Source: Lepidostoma basale (taxonomy: Eukaryota > Arthropoda > Insecta > Trichoptera > Lepidostomatidae). From it: a DNA stretch of 64,000 nucleotides. A program made the position numbers and the translations under genes. Shown here one piece after another: positions 19,884 through 30,182 of the stretch; within the stretch, counting starts at the first letter, position 1, and the number at the start of each line of letters is the position of its first letter. The notes under the pieces were generated by a model. That model saw only the letters and a program-made list of their open reading frames with translations. It ran no database searches and was not told where the DNA came from. The DNA is taken from positions 310,001 to 374,000 of the forward strand of contig JAHDVF020000578.1 of the NCBI GenBank assembly GCA_022606425.2, in the 5' to 3' direction.

Positions 19884-20045
19884 CGATGACTTGGACTTCA
19901 ATGTCCTTCCTAGCCGAGAGCTTCTGCCTGCTTGTGGCTTGACAAGTGTAAGTTCCAGCATCTTCTGCTCTCTGTGCTTGCTCCACCACCAAAGTTCCGT
20001 TAGGGTACACCCTTTGTCGCCTGGTCAAGGGAAGCACCTGTCCAT
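19884..20045 (-). CDS. Dscam2: Dscam2-like exon: second half of Ig6
   Basis: 162-bp exon, acceptor tttttccacag, donor gtaaga, phase 1 both ends. It reads DGQVLPLTRRQRVYPNGTLV followed by VEQAQRAEDAGTYTCQATSR, the last strands of an Ig domain with D-x-G-x-Y-x-C. Its first codon completes the G left by the exon ending at 42001 (WER-D-GQ), across an intron of 21,955 bp filled with transposon copies. Confidence 0.92.
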
Positions 20046-20284
20046 CTGTGGAAAAAGAAAATTTGTAATATGAAAATACGCATATTTAAATTTGGAATAA
20101 GCTTGAAGAAAATTGCATATATTTATGCATACAGTATTGTAAAAATTGATACAAAAATTAAATTCTCTACGATGGAACACGAATCTACAAATCCTTTTTA
20201 CGAATGCACACAGTTTTTAACTATTAACATTTATACTAACAAATCATCATGTTGTTGGACCGCCACACTGTTCTATCCTGACAT

Positions 20285-20385
20285 ATCTCGAGCTTCCTCT
20301 ATATTCATACATCATAACACGAACATTTAGTGATTGATTAATTTGGTCATGCTATGTTTTCCTCGGCCATCCTCGACTTCTCTAA
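20285..20385 (-). mobile_element. RTE-3-like fragment
   Basis: Short reversed piece (gattaatttggtcatgctat, tcctcggccatcctcgactt) of LINE C-terminal sequence. Confidence 0.5.
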
Positions 20386-20489
20386 CAATAATATTTTATT
20401 ATTTAATTTAATTATATACGTAAACTGAATTTAATATTCTATTTTAAATTAATTTTACGTAGGTATATCTATTTATTTTAATTTTTATG

Positions 20490-20718
20490 TAGGTATACAA
20501 CAGGTCGTTTGAACCCAATTACTGTATCCAATTTTTTTTTAGCTTTTATATTGATTCTCGTGACATGTGATAGGTAGCCAATCTATCGCCATTTTATTAT
20601 CACGTGAATTCTACACCAGACCAAAGACAGTGTGCCAATTACACTACCATCGCCGGGAATCGAACCCGGGACCTTCGATATGGAAGTCAGAGCTCTTACC
20701 ACTCTACCACGAAGGTCG
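20490..20718 (-). mobile_element. tRNA-derived SINE (SINE-1)
   Basis: Minus-strand copy with its tRNA-like head at 20718-20640 (cttcgtggtagagtggtaag, ggttcgattccc) and its body to tatacaacaggtcgtttgaa at the low-coordinate end. Well preserved relative to the other copies. Confidence 0.85.
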
Positions 20719-20789
20719 TCAAATCTAATAGTAGTTTCATAATTTCAGTTAGTATGAGTATAATATTATTTAGTGTAAATATTAATTAC

Positions 20790-21004
20790 AATATAAATAA
20801 AACACTTGTTTTTTTACCACTTGAGTATTATATTTTACACGACTAGTTTCGGAAGCTACAGATGCTTCCATCTACAGGTTTAATTTTTTTTTTTGGTTTT
20901 TCAGTTTATATTGAAACCTGTAGATGGAAACATCTGTAGCTTCCGAAACTAGTCGTGTAAAATATAATACTCAAGTGGTAAAAAACAAGTGTTTTATTTA
21001 TAAT
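20790..21004. repeat. Fold-back element with hammerhead-like arms
   Basis: Two inverted arms of about 90 bp (20790-20882 and 20914-21004) around a short T-rich loop. Each arm carries CTGTAGA, a stem-II hairpin (ggaagc...gcttcc, partly altered in the right arm), GAAAC-TA-GTC and GTGTAA. The plus-strand copy has CTGTAGA at 20918-20924 and GTC at 20952-20954. Relative to the hammerhead consensus the box has U in place of A6, in both arms. Confidence 0.75.
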
Positions 21005-21009
21005 TTAAT

Positions 21010-21338
21010 CATATCCTACCACAAAGTGAATGCCGAAACAATAAATAACATAACATATTAATTAGCAAACTTATTTATTTGAAGGTTGAAAAAAATGTAA
21101 AAAAAATATGTATTTTAGTTTATTTTTATATCTCAAACATACAAAGTTAGAGTAATCCTCTTATCAACTGGGAAAAGCCAAGGAGCTAATATCATTTCAT
21201 ATTATGTGGGTGTTTTTAAGCTTAAAAATACTCGTTTACGATGGTCGTAAGCCGTGTTAAGTTAGTTCGGTCAAGCCATTGCCCTGTGGTTCTGCTACGT
21301 AGTTAGCTCCAAAAGTTTCCAACCTAAATATAAAATAA
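21010..21338. other. No gene seen
   Basis: AT-rich intron sequence with nothing recognisable. Confidence 0.35.
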
Positions 21339-21999
21339 CACTGGTCGGCAAAAAACGGTGGAAACGGTGAATACGTGGAACATAAATTAAATAGACATCT
21401 AAAAAGTACATTATGTGTTAAATAATTTTAATTGTGTTATTTTATTTCATATTATTTCTTTTAGATTTATTTTGTGGATGTTTTACGATCGAAGTGTGGG
21501 TGGGAGATGCCTACTGGTGACGATGAGGTTCGCAACCCATCACACCGCGTCTACCGCGGGGCGAAAAGAGAAGGATGGAGTGCCGCATCGGTTGAAGTGT
21601 GACAGTCCATTCTTTCTGTCTACCCTTTCGGGGAGACGGCGTGATGGTTAGTTAGTTAGTTAGTCGGCAAAAAAAAAAATTGCCCCTGCCATTCTTATGT
21701 AAAATGACATTTTAAATCCGAATATGACTTCAGTTTTTCTCCATTACCCACCGTTTTTGGAATGTGGCCCCCCACCTATTTTTATCTCTTTTCCATAATT
21801 TAGAGGGATAAAAGGGCAATTTTAGCCTTTACGTTTCTTCTAAGGGGCTAGAGAGGTGAACAGTTCTAAAACATGAACATTTGTAACAAGAAAGTAGATT
21901 TGGGACCCCTTAAATTGTCATATTTGTATTCAGAAGGTCATTTTACATAAGAATCAGCAGGTATGGTGTGAAGGACAGTTTTTTTTTGGTTGACCAGTG
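21339..21999. mobile_element. MITE with CACTGGTC ends, split by SINE-T
   Basis: Left end CACTGGTCGGCAAAAAA and right end (reversed) CACTGGTCAACCAAAAAAAA are inverted repeats. Removing the SINE-T at 21356-21663 and its target duplication leaves a non-coding element of about 340 bp. I cannot assign the superfamily; no clear target duplication is visible outside the ends. Confidence 0.65.
21356..21663 (+). mobile_element. SINE-T, 308-bp copy with target duplication
   Basis: Flanked by TCGGCAAAAAA at 21345-21355 and 21664-21674. Starts cggtggaaacggtgaatacg; contains ggttcgcaacccatcacacc and gcggggcgaaaagagaagga; ends in the RTE-like tail gatggttagttagttag. The duplication shows target-primed retroposition. 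Confidence 0.87.
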
Positions 22000-22590
22000 T
22001 ACCTGTACCTTCGATACGAGCAGTTAAATTGTCATTTCAAGTGGCAATGGGCTGGATATAAATGAAAAATATTAAGTTATCCACCGCTTACCGGAAGCTG
22101 TTAAAGGACGCAGCGACGCCCTTTCGTCAGCTTCGCTTATGCAATCCCTAGACCCGTCCCTCGTTCATGCGGGACTTATGTTAACTGGAGAATGCAATGT
22201 CATTCAAGTCCTATTATATCCTTGTCTGGAAACTTTTAGAGCTTTCCGCATATAAACCCGTTGTAGGGAGGATGTAGCTATCTTGTAGTCTAACTGACCT
22301 TAGATTTACGAAATTGGATAACTAAGCTGAGAGCAGTAAAAATAAGCTCCGTACATAACTGCACCACGTCGGGTCCACCCTGTACATGTGTACATTCTCT
22401 TGTCCTGCAGTGGCGCACTAAACGGTTAAAATGTATTATTAACCCTTGCGTTAACGCTGCGGAATCCGAGCGGATATAACACAATAAATAAAATGTATAC
22501 TTTGATGGACCAAACTCAGTCATAATCATGCATTGTTGAAGTCATTCCAAAGAAAAACCTTTTAGTATATATTGAGTTGGGATATTTGGG
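22000..22590. other. No gene seen; one dispersed repeat block
   Basis: The segment about 22080-22150 (ccaccgcttaccgga, ccctttcgtcagcttcgctt) recurs in diverged form at 26355-26425 and, reversed, at 41640-41690: an unclassified repeat. The rest is unique. Confidence 0.4.
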
Positions 22591-23005
22591 AACTAACTAA
22601 CTAACTAACCATCACGCCGTCTCCCCGAAGGGGTAGGCAGAAAGAATGGACTGCCATACTTTTCTTTCCTGACATATTTCTCTCGCTTCCTCAACATTCA
22701 TACATCGTGTCATGCACGCGCGTCGATTTCTCTGATTCCTCACATGGCCGACATTCAATATTTGATTTATTTGATCGTGCCACGTTTTCCTCGGTCTTCC
22801 TCTATTTCTGGTTCCAATTACATCATTAACATATAATATTTTTACTATTATTTCTTTCCATATGTTCAAACCATCTTAATGATCCTTTCATTATTTTGTT
22901 CATGACACCATCATTCGCACCGCATTCACTTCTTATATTTCCATTTGACACTCTATCATACACAGAGTATCAACACATTCGTCTAAGAGATCTCATATGG
23001 GATTA
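22590..23005 (-). mobile_element. RTE-1 3' fragment
   Basis: From the reversed tail (aactaactaactaaccatca) to tctaagagatctcat. The minus frame 22869-22612 is open across GRPRKTWHDQINQILNVGHV and ARACMTRC-type sequence to the C-terminus AYPFGETA. Confidence 0.85.
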
Positions 23006-23034
23006 TCATGGGATATTTGGGTATTTTTATATTT

Positions 23035-23195
23035 AAAAAAAATGCAACCAAAATTTAATTTTCTAAATATTACGAATGAAAACGACTCTTTTCTAGAAGA
23101 TTTCTAAAATTTTATGAGATTGACTTGTTTCGACTTACTAATTTAATGTATCATTTGATAATGCCTCAGCAAGGCGAAACATGTATTCCATGACA
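23035..23195. repeat. Fold-back family fragment
   Basis: Contains gaatgaaaacgactcttttc, gacttgtttcgacttac and catttgataatgcctcagcaaggcgaaacatgt, a decayed hammerhead-like core on the plus strand. The arms are unequal and partly deleted. Confidence 0.6.
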
Positions 23196-23204
23196 TGATG
23201 TATT

Positions 23205-23312
23205 CCATGACATGATGTGTTGAGGAATCGAGATAAGTATGTCAGGAAAGAAAAGTGTAGCAGTCCATTATTTCTGCCTTCCCCTTTGCGGAGATAGCGT
23301 AATGGTTAGTTA
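23205..23312 (+). mobile_element. RTE-1 extreme 3' end
   Basis: gaggaatcgagataagtatg through gcgtaatggttagtta: the last ~100 bp of the element. Confidence 0.65.
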
Positions 23313-23620
23313 TACAAAAAAATGTGTTATTATACATAAAAACATAGTTTTTTACGAGTATTTTAAGAGTTTATAATGTTCAAGTATCATATTGTTTTGG
23401 CCAAAACAATGGACTATATATTAATTATTGTAAATGCTACTTATACATTTTGTCCCATAATGACTAACTTCACGTAGTTCTCACTTCAGCCTAAAGATGT
23501 CTCCCGTGCTACATGACACTTGTTAGAATAACAAGTTTTCTCTCTTTATCTTTGTTTTATGTTCAAACCACTTAGCACCTTTGTAAAATTGAGCCTTCAA
23601 ATGTTCTAATGATGAATGTA
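23313..23620. other. No gene seen
   Basis: AT-rich sequence without recognisable content. Confidence 0.35.
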
Positions 23621-23624
23621 TGCA

Positions 23625-24275
23625 TAATCGACATAATTTCACTATATATAAAGTTAAAGGGCGAGTGGAGAGGGATATTAAAAGAAGGGTTGGGGCAGGC
23701 TACAAAGTGAATGGTGCACTTAAAGTTGTCATCGCAAACAAAAACCTATCCAAAAAAGCTAGAATGGCAGTGCACAATGGTGTCCTTCTACCGACCCTTA
23801 TGTATGGAAGCGAAGCATAGAACTGGAAAATAAAGGATGAAAGTAGAATAAATGCAGTAGAAATGAGATCTCTTAGACGAATGTGTGGATACTCTGTGTA
23901 TAATAGAGTATCGAATGAAAATATTAGAAGTGAATGCGGTGCGAATGATGGTGTTATGAACAAAATAATGAAAGGATCATTAAGATGGTTTGGACACATG
24001 GAAAGAATTAATGAAGAAAGAATGGTAAAAAATTATATGTTAACGATGTAAATGGAACCAGAAATAGAGGAAGACCGAGGAAAACGTGGCACGATCAAAT
24101 AAATCAAATATTGAATGTCGGCCATGTGAGGAGTCAGAAAAACGACGCGCGTGCATGACACGATGTATGAATGTTGAGGAATCGAGAGAAATATATCAGG
24201 AAAGAAAAGTTTGGCAGTTCATTCTTTCTGCTAACCCCTTCGGGAGGATTGTGTGATGGTTAGTTAGTTAGTTAC
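23625..24275 (+). mobile_element. RTE-1 3' fragment with tail
   Basis: Covers the region from GRVERDIKRRVGAGYKVNGA through NKNLSKKARMAVHNGVLLPT and SLRRMCGYSVYNRV to the (TTAG)n tail. Broken by a stop in place of W (cgaagcatagaac) and by frameshifts near 24030. Confidence 0.85.
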
Positions 24276-24803
24276 TTGCAAATTTACGATGGTTAAGCAA
24301 ACCTCGGGCACTAAAACAAAAGTGTTTTTTTATTTTGAAAAAAAAAAAAAAATTGTTGGCCACCACTGGCTGTATTGCCGGATGTACTCAGCTGACTTTA
24401 TTGGCCACTTCCGAGTGAATTTAATGAGAAAACGTTTCGTTAGCGGAACTAAAGTGGAAATAGAAGCTTCTTTTTATGGAGTTCTTGTTACTGGATCGTT
24501 TTTTGGCGAAAATTGGATTCCAATGATCGTTTTTCACTATCAATTTACCGTTTGTTCGTTAAATAACGGAGTCTGGCTCCTTTTATGTTTATTCCTTGTG
24601 CAATAAAATACACAAGATACAACCCAACCTTACGCTTTTAATGATATTTAACTTCTATAAAAACGTTCAGAAATTTAGAGGAAGAGAAGTAAGTAATAAT
24701 CTTTATTTATTGAGTCCTAAACAATGACGTAAAACTCCATATTAACTTTTAAACGCCCGTGCGCCGCGTGCAATAAAGGAAGCCGACTGCCCAAGCATTA
24801 TTT
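24276..24803. other. No recognised gene
   Basis: An open stretch 24289-24606 (105 codons) has no motif, a long lysine run from an A tract and no splice context; I do not accept it as a gene. The remainder is AT-rich, and 24700-24750 resembles an end of the fold-back family (aaacaatgacgtaaaactcc). Confidence 0.35.
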
Positions 24804-24960
24804 GAGGCAGTCAAAGCAAAAGTGGACTAAACTTAGTTTCAACAATATTCTTTAGAAGGGAGTGTTTTGTTTTGGTTTTCGCATTTAAATATTGAAAAAT
24901 ATTCTTGGGTTAATATAAAAAACATCTTGTTAGTTAGTCCACTTTTGCTTTGACTGCCTC
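24804..24960. mobile_element. 157-bp MITE with perfect 27-bp inverted repeats
   Basis: The ends GAGGCAGTCAAAGCAAAAGT (24804 on) and their exact reverse at 24960 are identical over 27 bp, flanked by ATTT on both sides (24800-24803 and 24961-24964). Interior AT-rich and non-coding. The perfect repeats suggest recent insertion. Confidence 0.8.
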
Positions 24961-25176
24961 ATTTGTTATTTATTCGCGCGACTTGCGACCTACGCGTAGC
25001 TGTTATAAAAATAATTATGTCTCTAAAATTAGTCATAAGGGAAAATAAAAAGGATTTTCAAAATAAAATATTGTTTAGATAATCCGTTGATTTGGGGGAA
25101 GCATTTTTATATTTTAACATTATTAACTGTTTAAATAAAAATACTTTGTTAAAAATATCAACATTGATTATATTTT

Positions 25177-25266
25177 GTCGCAACAGCTGTTTCGCTAACC
25201 GATGTTAGCATCGTCAGGTCTTACAATCAACTGAAAGTTGATTGTAAGACCTGACGATGCTAAGTA
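25177..25266 (-). ncRNA. Hammerhead-like motif with mirrored partial copy
   Basis: Minus strand: CUGACGA (25217-25211), one extra U, stem II GCUAAC-AUC-GGUUAGC, GAAAC (25193-25189), the palindrome ACAGCUGU, then GUU. Stem I pairing is poor. Across a short hairpin loop (25222-25239) the first half of the motif is repeated on the plus strand (cctgacgatgct), so the structure again sits in an inverted repeat. Confidence 0.5.
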
Positions 25267-25480
25267 GATTCTCAATACACAACCAGATGGAAAACGAAGT
25301 GTGGGAAGATCAAAACGGAGGTGGATGGATGGTGTGGAGGGGACCTCAGAGCAATTGGTGTTACAAACTGCAAAATGCGATCGATGGGCCGGGGAGAGTG
25401 ACGAAGATTTCTGGAGTGGGCTTATGGGGGCCATTGTTGTATAATATTTTATGGGATCGACATGTTTTACCTTTCTAAGA
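25262..25480 (+). mobile_element. RTE-like LINE fragment, another family
   Basis: A plus frame reads EVDGWCGGDLRAIGVTNCKM and RRFLEWAYGGHC, matching the usual 'W.D.V..DLR.IGV..W...A.DR..WR' end of RTE-like polymerases, with frame breaks. No other copy in the window. Confidence 0.55.
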
Positions 25481-25640
25481 AACAAATGTCATTTGATAAT
25501 GCCTTAAAAAGCCGACACATGTCATTTCCATAAATTATAATAAAACTTCTAGAAAACACACGTTTTCATTTGTATTAATTATTCAATATGGAGTTTTAGA
25601 TCATTGTTCAAGAAATAATAAACTCGAATGAAAACGTATG
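25480..25640. repeat. Fold-back family, half element
   Basis: aatgccttaaaaagccgacacatgtcatttcc, then ataaaacttctagaaaacac and atggagttttagatcattgt. One arm only, with the core decayed. Confidence 0.6.
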
Positions 25641-25734
25641 TTTTCTAGACCAGATTTTTAAACACCCCTATACGGCAGATATTTATCGTTCTACATTTAA
25701 TTCCCTAAGTTATGTTAATTAAATTCTGTAAAAT

Positions 25735-25925
25735 AATTAATCAATACGAATTAAAACATCAGTTTTCTAGAAGTTTAATTATATTTTATGGGAATGACAT
25801 GTTTCGCCCTTCTAGAGCATTATCAAAAGGGCGAAACATGTCATTCTTATAAAATATAATAAAACTGACGTTTTCATTCGTATTAATTATTTAATAATGG
25901 AGTTTTACATTATTGTTCAAGAAAC
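25735..25925. repeat. Fold-back element, both arms
   Basis: Mirror-image arms around about 25823 with short central ttatcaaaagg. Each arm holds a catgtttcgcccttct / agggcgaaacatgt core. The right arm continues into the standard outer sequence attaatggagttttacattattgttcaagaaaca. Confidence 0.8.
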
Positions 25926-25999
25926 AATGAATATGTAAAATAATGATTGAATTTAACAATTTTTAACGAAATTATAGCATGATCATTTTTAGCCACCTG

Positions 26000-26430
26000 T
26001 ATAAGCAAATACGTTTTTTATATATTTTTTTGGATACGTTCTGGTCGTAAACCTTGTATATTGCAAACACCAGAAGATCCCGACAAGACTTATCCGCGAA
26101 CCTACGAGAGTTTTTGGCGTCGGCGAGACAAGGGAATAAATTGCTGTTTGTTTTGGGGTTGTTCTCACTTGTCGGATAAAGACGCCACCAGGAGGGATGT
26201 TTACAGGCGGTGTATACCGGGCGATAGTAAATAGTAAATAAATAGACTGAGCCAGCGCCACTGTTGCTTATAAAGGCGCTTTCCTACGGGGTGCGATTCT
26301 AAGTGAATAAAATAAATAATCAAGAAATGCATGACTTGTACTTATAACATTGGACAGAGGGTTCCCACCGCTTACCCGAAACTGTTTTAGGCGAACGGCG
26401 CCTTTTGTCAGCTTCGCTCATTCAATCGAC
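26000..26430. other. No gene seen
   Basis: Unique GC-richer sequence at 26040-26290, then the dispersed repeat block at 26355-26425 described for 22080. A minus open stretch 26261-25989 lacks any motif. Confidence 0.4.
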
Positions 26431-26805
26431 TCTAAGAGTCACTCAGAGAGCAATGGAGAGAGTTGGGTATCAGTTTACGGGACAGACTCAGAAATGAGGA
26501 CATAAGAGTCAGGACAAAGGTTTCCGATGTTATCAAGATGGCCGCAATCCTCAAGTGGGCGATGGGCGGGACATGTCGCTCGCGATCCAGATGAAAAGTG
26601 GACAAGGCGACTGCTGTGCTGGTGGCCAAGGACGGCAAAGCGTGGGGTTGGGCGCCCACAGTTGCGTTGGTGCGACGATGTCCGGAGAACTGCGGGAAGT
26701 GCCTGGATGCGGATCGCTCAGGATAGAAGATAGTGGAAAATGCGAGAGGAGGCCTACGTCCAAGAGTGGACGGCCAATACAAGCTGAAGAAGAAGAAGAA
26801 GATTT
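26430..26805 (+). mobile_element. RTE-4 3' end, frameshifted
   Basis: VTQRAMERV-type start, then in the frame 26527-26733 GRWAGHVARDPDEKWTRRLL, RTAKRGVGRPQLRW and GSAWMRIAQDRR, ending aggcctacgtccaagagtgg and a gaagaagaagaag tail. Confidence 0.8.
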
Positions 26806-26929
26806 TTATGTAAAAAAGTTCCTAAATTATGTTAAAAAATAGTTTATAAGACAAGCCTCAATTGTAAGACTGTTATTTGATTTTGGTAATATTAAAAAAA
26901 TATTTATTCATCTTGTTACTAAACTAGCA

Positions 26930-27055
26930 AAAACATGACAAGATGTATGAATGTAGAGGAAGCGAGAGACGTATGTCAGGACAGAACAGTGTGGCGTTCC
27001 ATTCTTTCTGCCTACCCCTCCGGGGAGACGGCGTGATGGTAAGTTAGTTAGTTAG
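26930..27055 (+). mobile_element. RTE-1 extreme 3' end
   Basis: acatgacaagatgtatgaat, gacagaacagtgtggcgttc, then ggcgtgatggtaagttagtt. 5'-truncated. Confidence 0.75.
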
Positions 27056-27274
27056 TTACTAAATAGTGTTCATACATGTAATAATCATCTATACATGTTT
27101 TCATATTAAAATTATAATAAATAGTACCTACTTACTAAATAGTTTTAACCCTTAAATCGCTAAGCGAACTTTACTATATCTGTCATCGCGACGCGGCACA
27201 TTTCTGTCAAAGCATTTTTTACATAAAATGTACCTTTTTAAAATAATATTTTATTAGAAACCAAATCATTATAG

Positions 27275-27795
27275 CAATCAAATCAAATCAAATCAGTTTA
27301 TTTTTCTCAAAAGACATTACAAACATTTTTTATAGTTTAAGGCATCTATTGAGAACAGGTAAAACATAAGGAATATATAATACCAGGAACGCATGAGAGA
27401 TGGTTCGACATTAGGAATACAAAATACTCTCCAAAGTCAAGAGTATTTGTCTTCTGAATGCACTTTCACGAATATGAAAGACATCGATCTCCGAAGCGAT
27501 CATGTTCAGCAGTTTGATTGCTCTCCCCACCGGCATCACCAGAGGCAGGTTGGTTCTGCATGCTGGGAGATAAAACAGTCTGTGCTGACGCTGTCGAAGA
27601 TAGCCATCCGGAACATAAAGATGGATAGCCTCCAAGATGACGGAGTTCTCAAAGAATCCCCTGATAAGTCTGAAGAAATGGGTAAGTGTGCACCCATCCC
27701 TTCTTATCTGTAAACTATTGGTCCCCAGCATGCCCAAGAGGAATGCAGTGGGATAAAGCCACGGATAGCTACCAAACTCCCTCATGTAGAGATAT
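27275..27795 (-). mobile_element. Jockey/CR1-group LINE, 3' end with (GATTT)n-type tail
   Basis: The minus frame 27785-27411 is open: REFGSYPWLYPTAFLLGMLG, then QRQHRLFYLPACRTNLPLVM and DVFHIRESAFRRQ, the C-terminus of a jockey/CR1-like polymerase. The 3' UTR reads aataaactgatttgatttga, giving a short repeat tail. Best-preserved of six copies (10640, 33715, 38350, 52497, 55565). Confidence 0.85.
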
Positions 27796-28213
27796 ATTAA
27801 TTATACCAATAAACCTCATTTAAGATCCTGTTGCGCATTACTTATTAATCTGACTAAAGTCAGTCGTTGCGGTAAATATATAAATGCTGCAGCGCAACGT
27901 GTATGATGCGACATCTGTGAACGGACCGTAAGCTTCTTTCGCTCGGAAAATGGGTAAATAAGACGGTATACTAATAAATCCCGGGACTTTCATGTGAGGT
28001 GTCAAAAACACTAGAAACTGTAAGGTAGGTACTTTCAAAAGATTGAGTAAGAAATAGTTTAGTATTTGAGTATTTTTTGCATATGTTTTATTTAAATTTA
28101 TTTCGGCCTGAAAACACTTAAAAAAAATGTTACTAAGAAGATGGCTAAAACAATATCACATTTTGGCAGGATTAGGCGATATATCAGCACAGAAACATGC
28201 AATACTGTATATA
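27796..28213. other. No gene seen
   Basis: Non-repetitive AT-rich sequence. The open stretch 28038-27838 on the minus strand has no recognisable feature. Confidence 0.35.
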
Positions 28214-28455
28214 ACGACTTTCGTGGCTGAATGGTAAGAGCTCTGACATCCATTCCGAAGGTTCCGGGTTCGATCCCGGGCGATGGCAGTGTGATTGTCA
28301 CACTGTCTTTGGTCTGGTGTAGAATTATCGTGACAATAAAATGGCGATAGATTGGCTACCTATCACATGTCATAAGAATCAATATAATAGCTAAAAAATA
28401 AATGTATACAGTAATTGGGTTCAAACGACCTGTTGTATGCAAAAAAAAATAATAA
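28214..28455 (+). mobile_element. tRNA-derived SINE (SINE-1), best copy
   Basis: Head: actttcgtggctgaatggta with A box tggctgaatgg and B box ggttcgatccc. Body: cactgtctttggtctggtgt and aatggcgatagattggctac. End: gggttcaaacgacctgttgt plus an A-rich run. About 240 bp. The anticodon arm no longer pairs, so it is not a tRNA gene. Confidence 0.87.
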
Positions 28456-28504
28456 CGCAATCATTCTCCCTCATAAATTACTGTAGCATTATATAAATTT
28501 TAGC

Positions 28505-28975
28505 AAATGAACAAGATATGCGACCCTTATGTATGGAAGCGAATCATGGAACTGGCAAAAGAAGGATGAAAGTAGAATAAATGCAGTAGAAATGAGATCT
28601 CTTATGTGGATACTTTGTGAGAACGAATGTGTGGATACTCTGTGTACGATAGAGTGTCGAATGAAAATATAATAAGTGAATGCGGTACGAATGATGGTGT
28701 TATGAACAAATAATGAAAGGATCATTAAGATGGTTTGGACATATGGAAAGAATGAATGAAGAAAGAATGGTAAAAAAAAAATATGTTAACGATGTAAATG
28801 GAACCAGAAATAGAGGAAGGCCGAGGAAAACGTGGCACGATCAAATCAATCAAATATTGAATGTCGGTCACGTGAGGAGTCGGAGAAATCGACGCGCGTG
28901 CATGACACGATGTATGAATGTTGAAGAATCGAGAGAAATATGTCAGGAAAGAAAATTGTGGCAGTCCATTCGGTA
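28505..28975 (+). mobile_element. RTE-1 copy cut off before its tail
   Basis: Coding sequence from ggaagcgaatcatggaact to gtggcagtccattcgg, with an internal 36-bp partial repeat at 28603-28640 and an open frame 28713-28976. The final ~45 bp are absent because RTE-3 sequence begins directly at the break. Confidence 0.8.
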
Positions 28976-29372
28976 GATCACTGAGAAGAATGTGCTGGAA
29001 AACGATATATGATAGAATACCGAACGACGAAATAAGGATAAAATGATTCCATTATAAGCAAAATTAAAAAAAGGATCCCTTAGATGGTTTTGATATATGG
29101 AACGAATAGACAAGATAATATTTGTTAAAATGTTGTATACAAGCAGTGTGAGTGGAAAGAGAAATCGTAGAAGACCAAGGAAAGCATGGCATGACCAAAT
29201 TAATCAAATACTGAAAGGCGGCCACATTCGAAGTTGGAAAAATCGACAAACGTGCATGTTAAGATGTATGAATGTGGAGGAAACTAGAGAGGTATGTCGG
29301 AACATTACAGAATGGCGGTCCATCCTCTCTGCCTACCCCTCCGGGGAAACGGCGTGATGGTTAGTTAGTTAG
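28976..29372 (+). mobile_element. RTE-3 3' fragment with tail
   Basis: Starts tagatcactgagaagaatgtg and contains KMLYTSSVSGKRNRRRPRKA (frame 29097-29357), ending ccggggaaacggcgtgatggttagttagtta. Fused to the truncated RTE-1 in the same orientation. Confidence 0.82.
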
Positions 29373-29756
29373 TATGTTAACATTAATATAAAATTATTGA
29401 TATTACATTTTTTTAAATACATATAGTATATGCTTTTTAGATTCCATTAATACAAAAAATACTTCATTATAAAAATCGTAATAGTTTTTACAAAAATTAA
29501 TCATGACCAGAATGAACGAATTAATATGTGTTTACAATATTATATACAGCGGCATGATTTATGTCAAGTCTACATTACGATATGGTGTAGTATCTAAACT
29601 TATCTTATATGATTAAATATGGAGTATATTAGTTATCTAAGCTAAACAAACTAACTTATCTCATTTTTAAATTTAGAAAGTTGTTTTCACTCGCGATTTG
29701 TCACTCGTTAAAGTGAATTCTATTTATAATCGACCATTTTGCCGCCTCTGTCATCT
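29373..29756. other. No feature
   Basis: AT-rich sequence upstream of the tRNA gene. No clear upstream promoter element is needed, since tRNA genes use internal boxes. Confidence 0.35.
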
Positions 29757-29829
29757 GTTTCCGTAGTGTAGCGGTTATCACGTGTGCTTCACACGCACAA
29801 GGCCCCCGGTTCGATCCCGGGCGGAAACA
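29757..29829 (+). tRNA. tRNA-Val (anticodon CAC)
   Basis: The 73-nt sequence folds as a full cloverleaf. The acceptor stem GTTTCCG pairs with CGGAAAC, and the D arm GTGT-AGCGGTTAT-CAC is normal. The anticodon stem TGTGC/GCACA encloses the loop TTCACAC with anticodon CAC. The T arm is CCCGG-TTCGATC-CCGGG and the discriminator is A. The internal A and B boxes are intact and a T5 run at 29838-29842 can serve as Pol III terminator. No intron. Unlike the SINE heads in the window, all stems are intact. Confidence 0.95.
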
Positions 29830-29842
29830 TTCGAATATTTTT

Positions 29843-30180
29843 CTTTCCTTTTTTTAATAATACATTTAAATATTATTAATCAATTTTATAATGTACAAAC
29901 AAAATAATTATTCTTTGTTATTATTTAAAAAATATATATTGATTCCAGCCGGAACATTTACATTTTAAATTATATTTTAATATTTTTGATAAGTTTGATG
30001 GTTGAACAAACAAAATATATAAACTTATTTTTTTAATAAAACATAACATTTTTCATAATTCGTAGTATGATCAGGTTCGGTTCTAATCGCAAGACTTATT
30101 ATTATTATTATTATTATTCGAAAAAAATAATAACAATAGGGGAAAATTTATTGTAAAACAATATTTATATTTTATAAAAA
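29843..30180. other. AT-rich spacer with a TTA repeat
   Basis: Contains a short (TTA)n run at about 30097-30117. No gene. Confidence 0.4.
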
Positions 30181-30182
30181 AA

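Noticed and set aside
23625..24275. (TTAG)n tails as telomeric repeat relics
   Set aside because: Insect telomere repeats are TTAGG; here the unit is TTAG, always attached to a LINE or SINE-T 3' end.
24289..24606. 105-codon ORF as a gene
   Set aside because: No domain, no splice context, a lysine run from an A tract, and AT-rich sequence where such open frames are expected by chance.
25195..25485. Minus-strand 96-codon ORF as a gene
   Set aside because: It is antisense to a broken RTE-like fragment and overlaps the ribozyme-like hairpin.
27393..27713. Plus-strand 106-codon ORF
   Set aside because: Shadow of the jockey/CR1-group polymerase C-terminus on the minus strand.
28214..28290. tRNA gene from A and B boxes
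   Set aside because: The anticodon and acceptor arms do not pair and the same head recurs with a SINE body at several sites; it is a SINE head.
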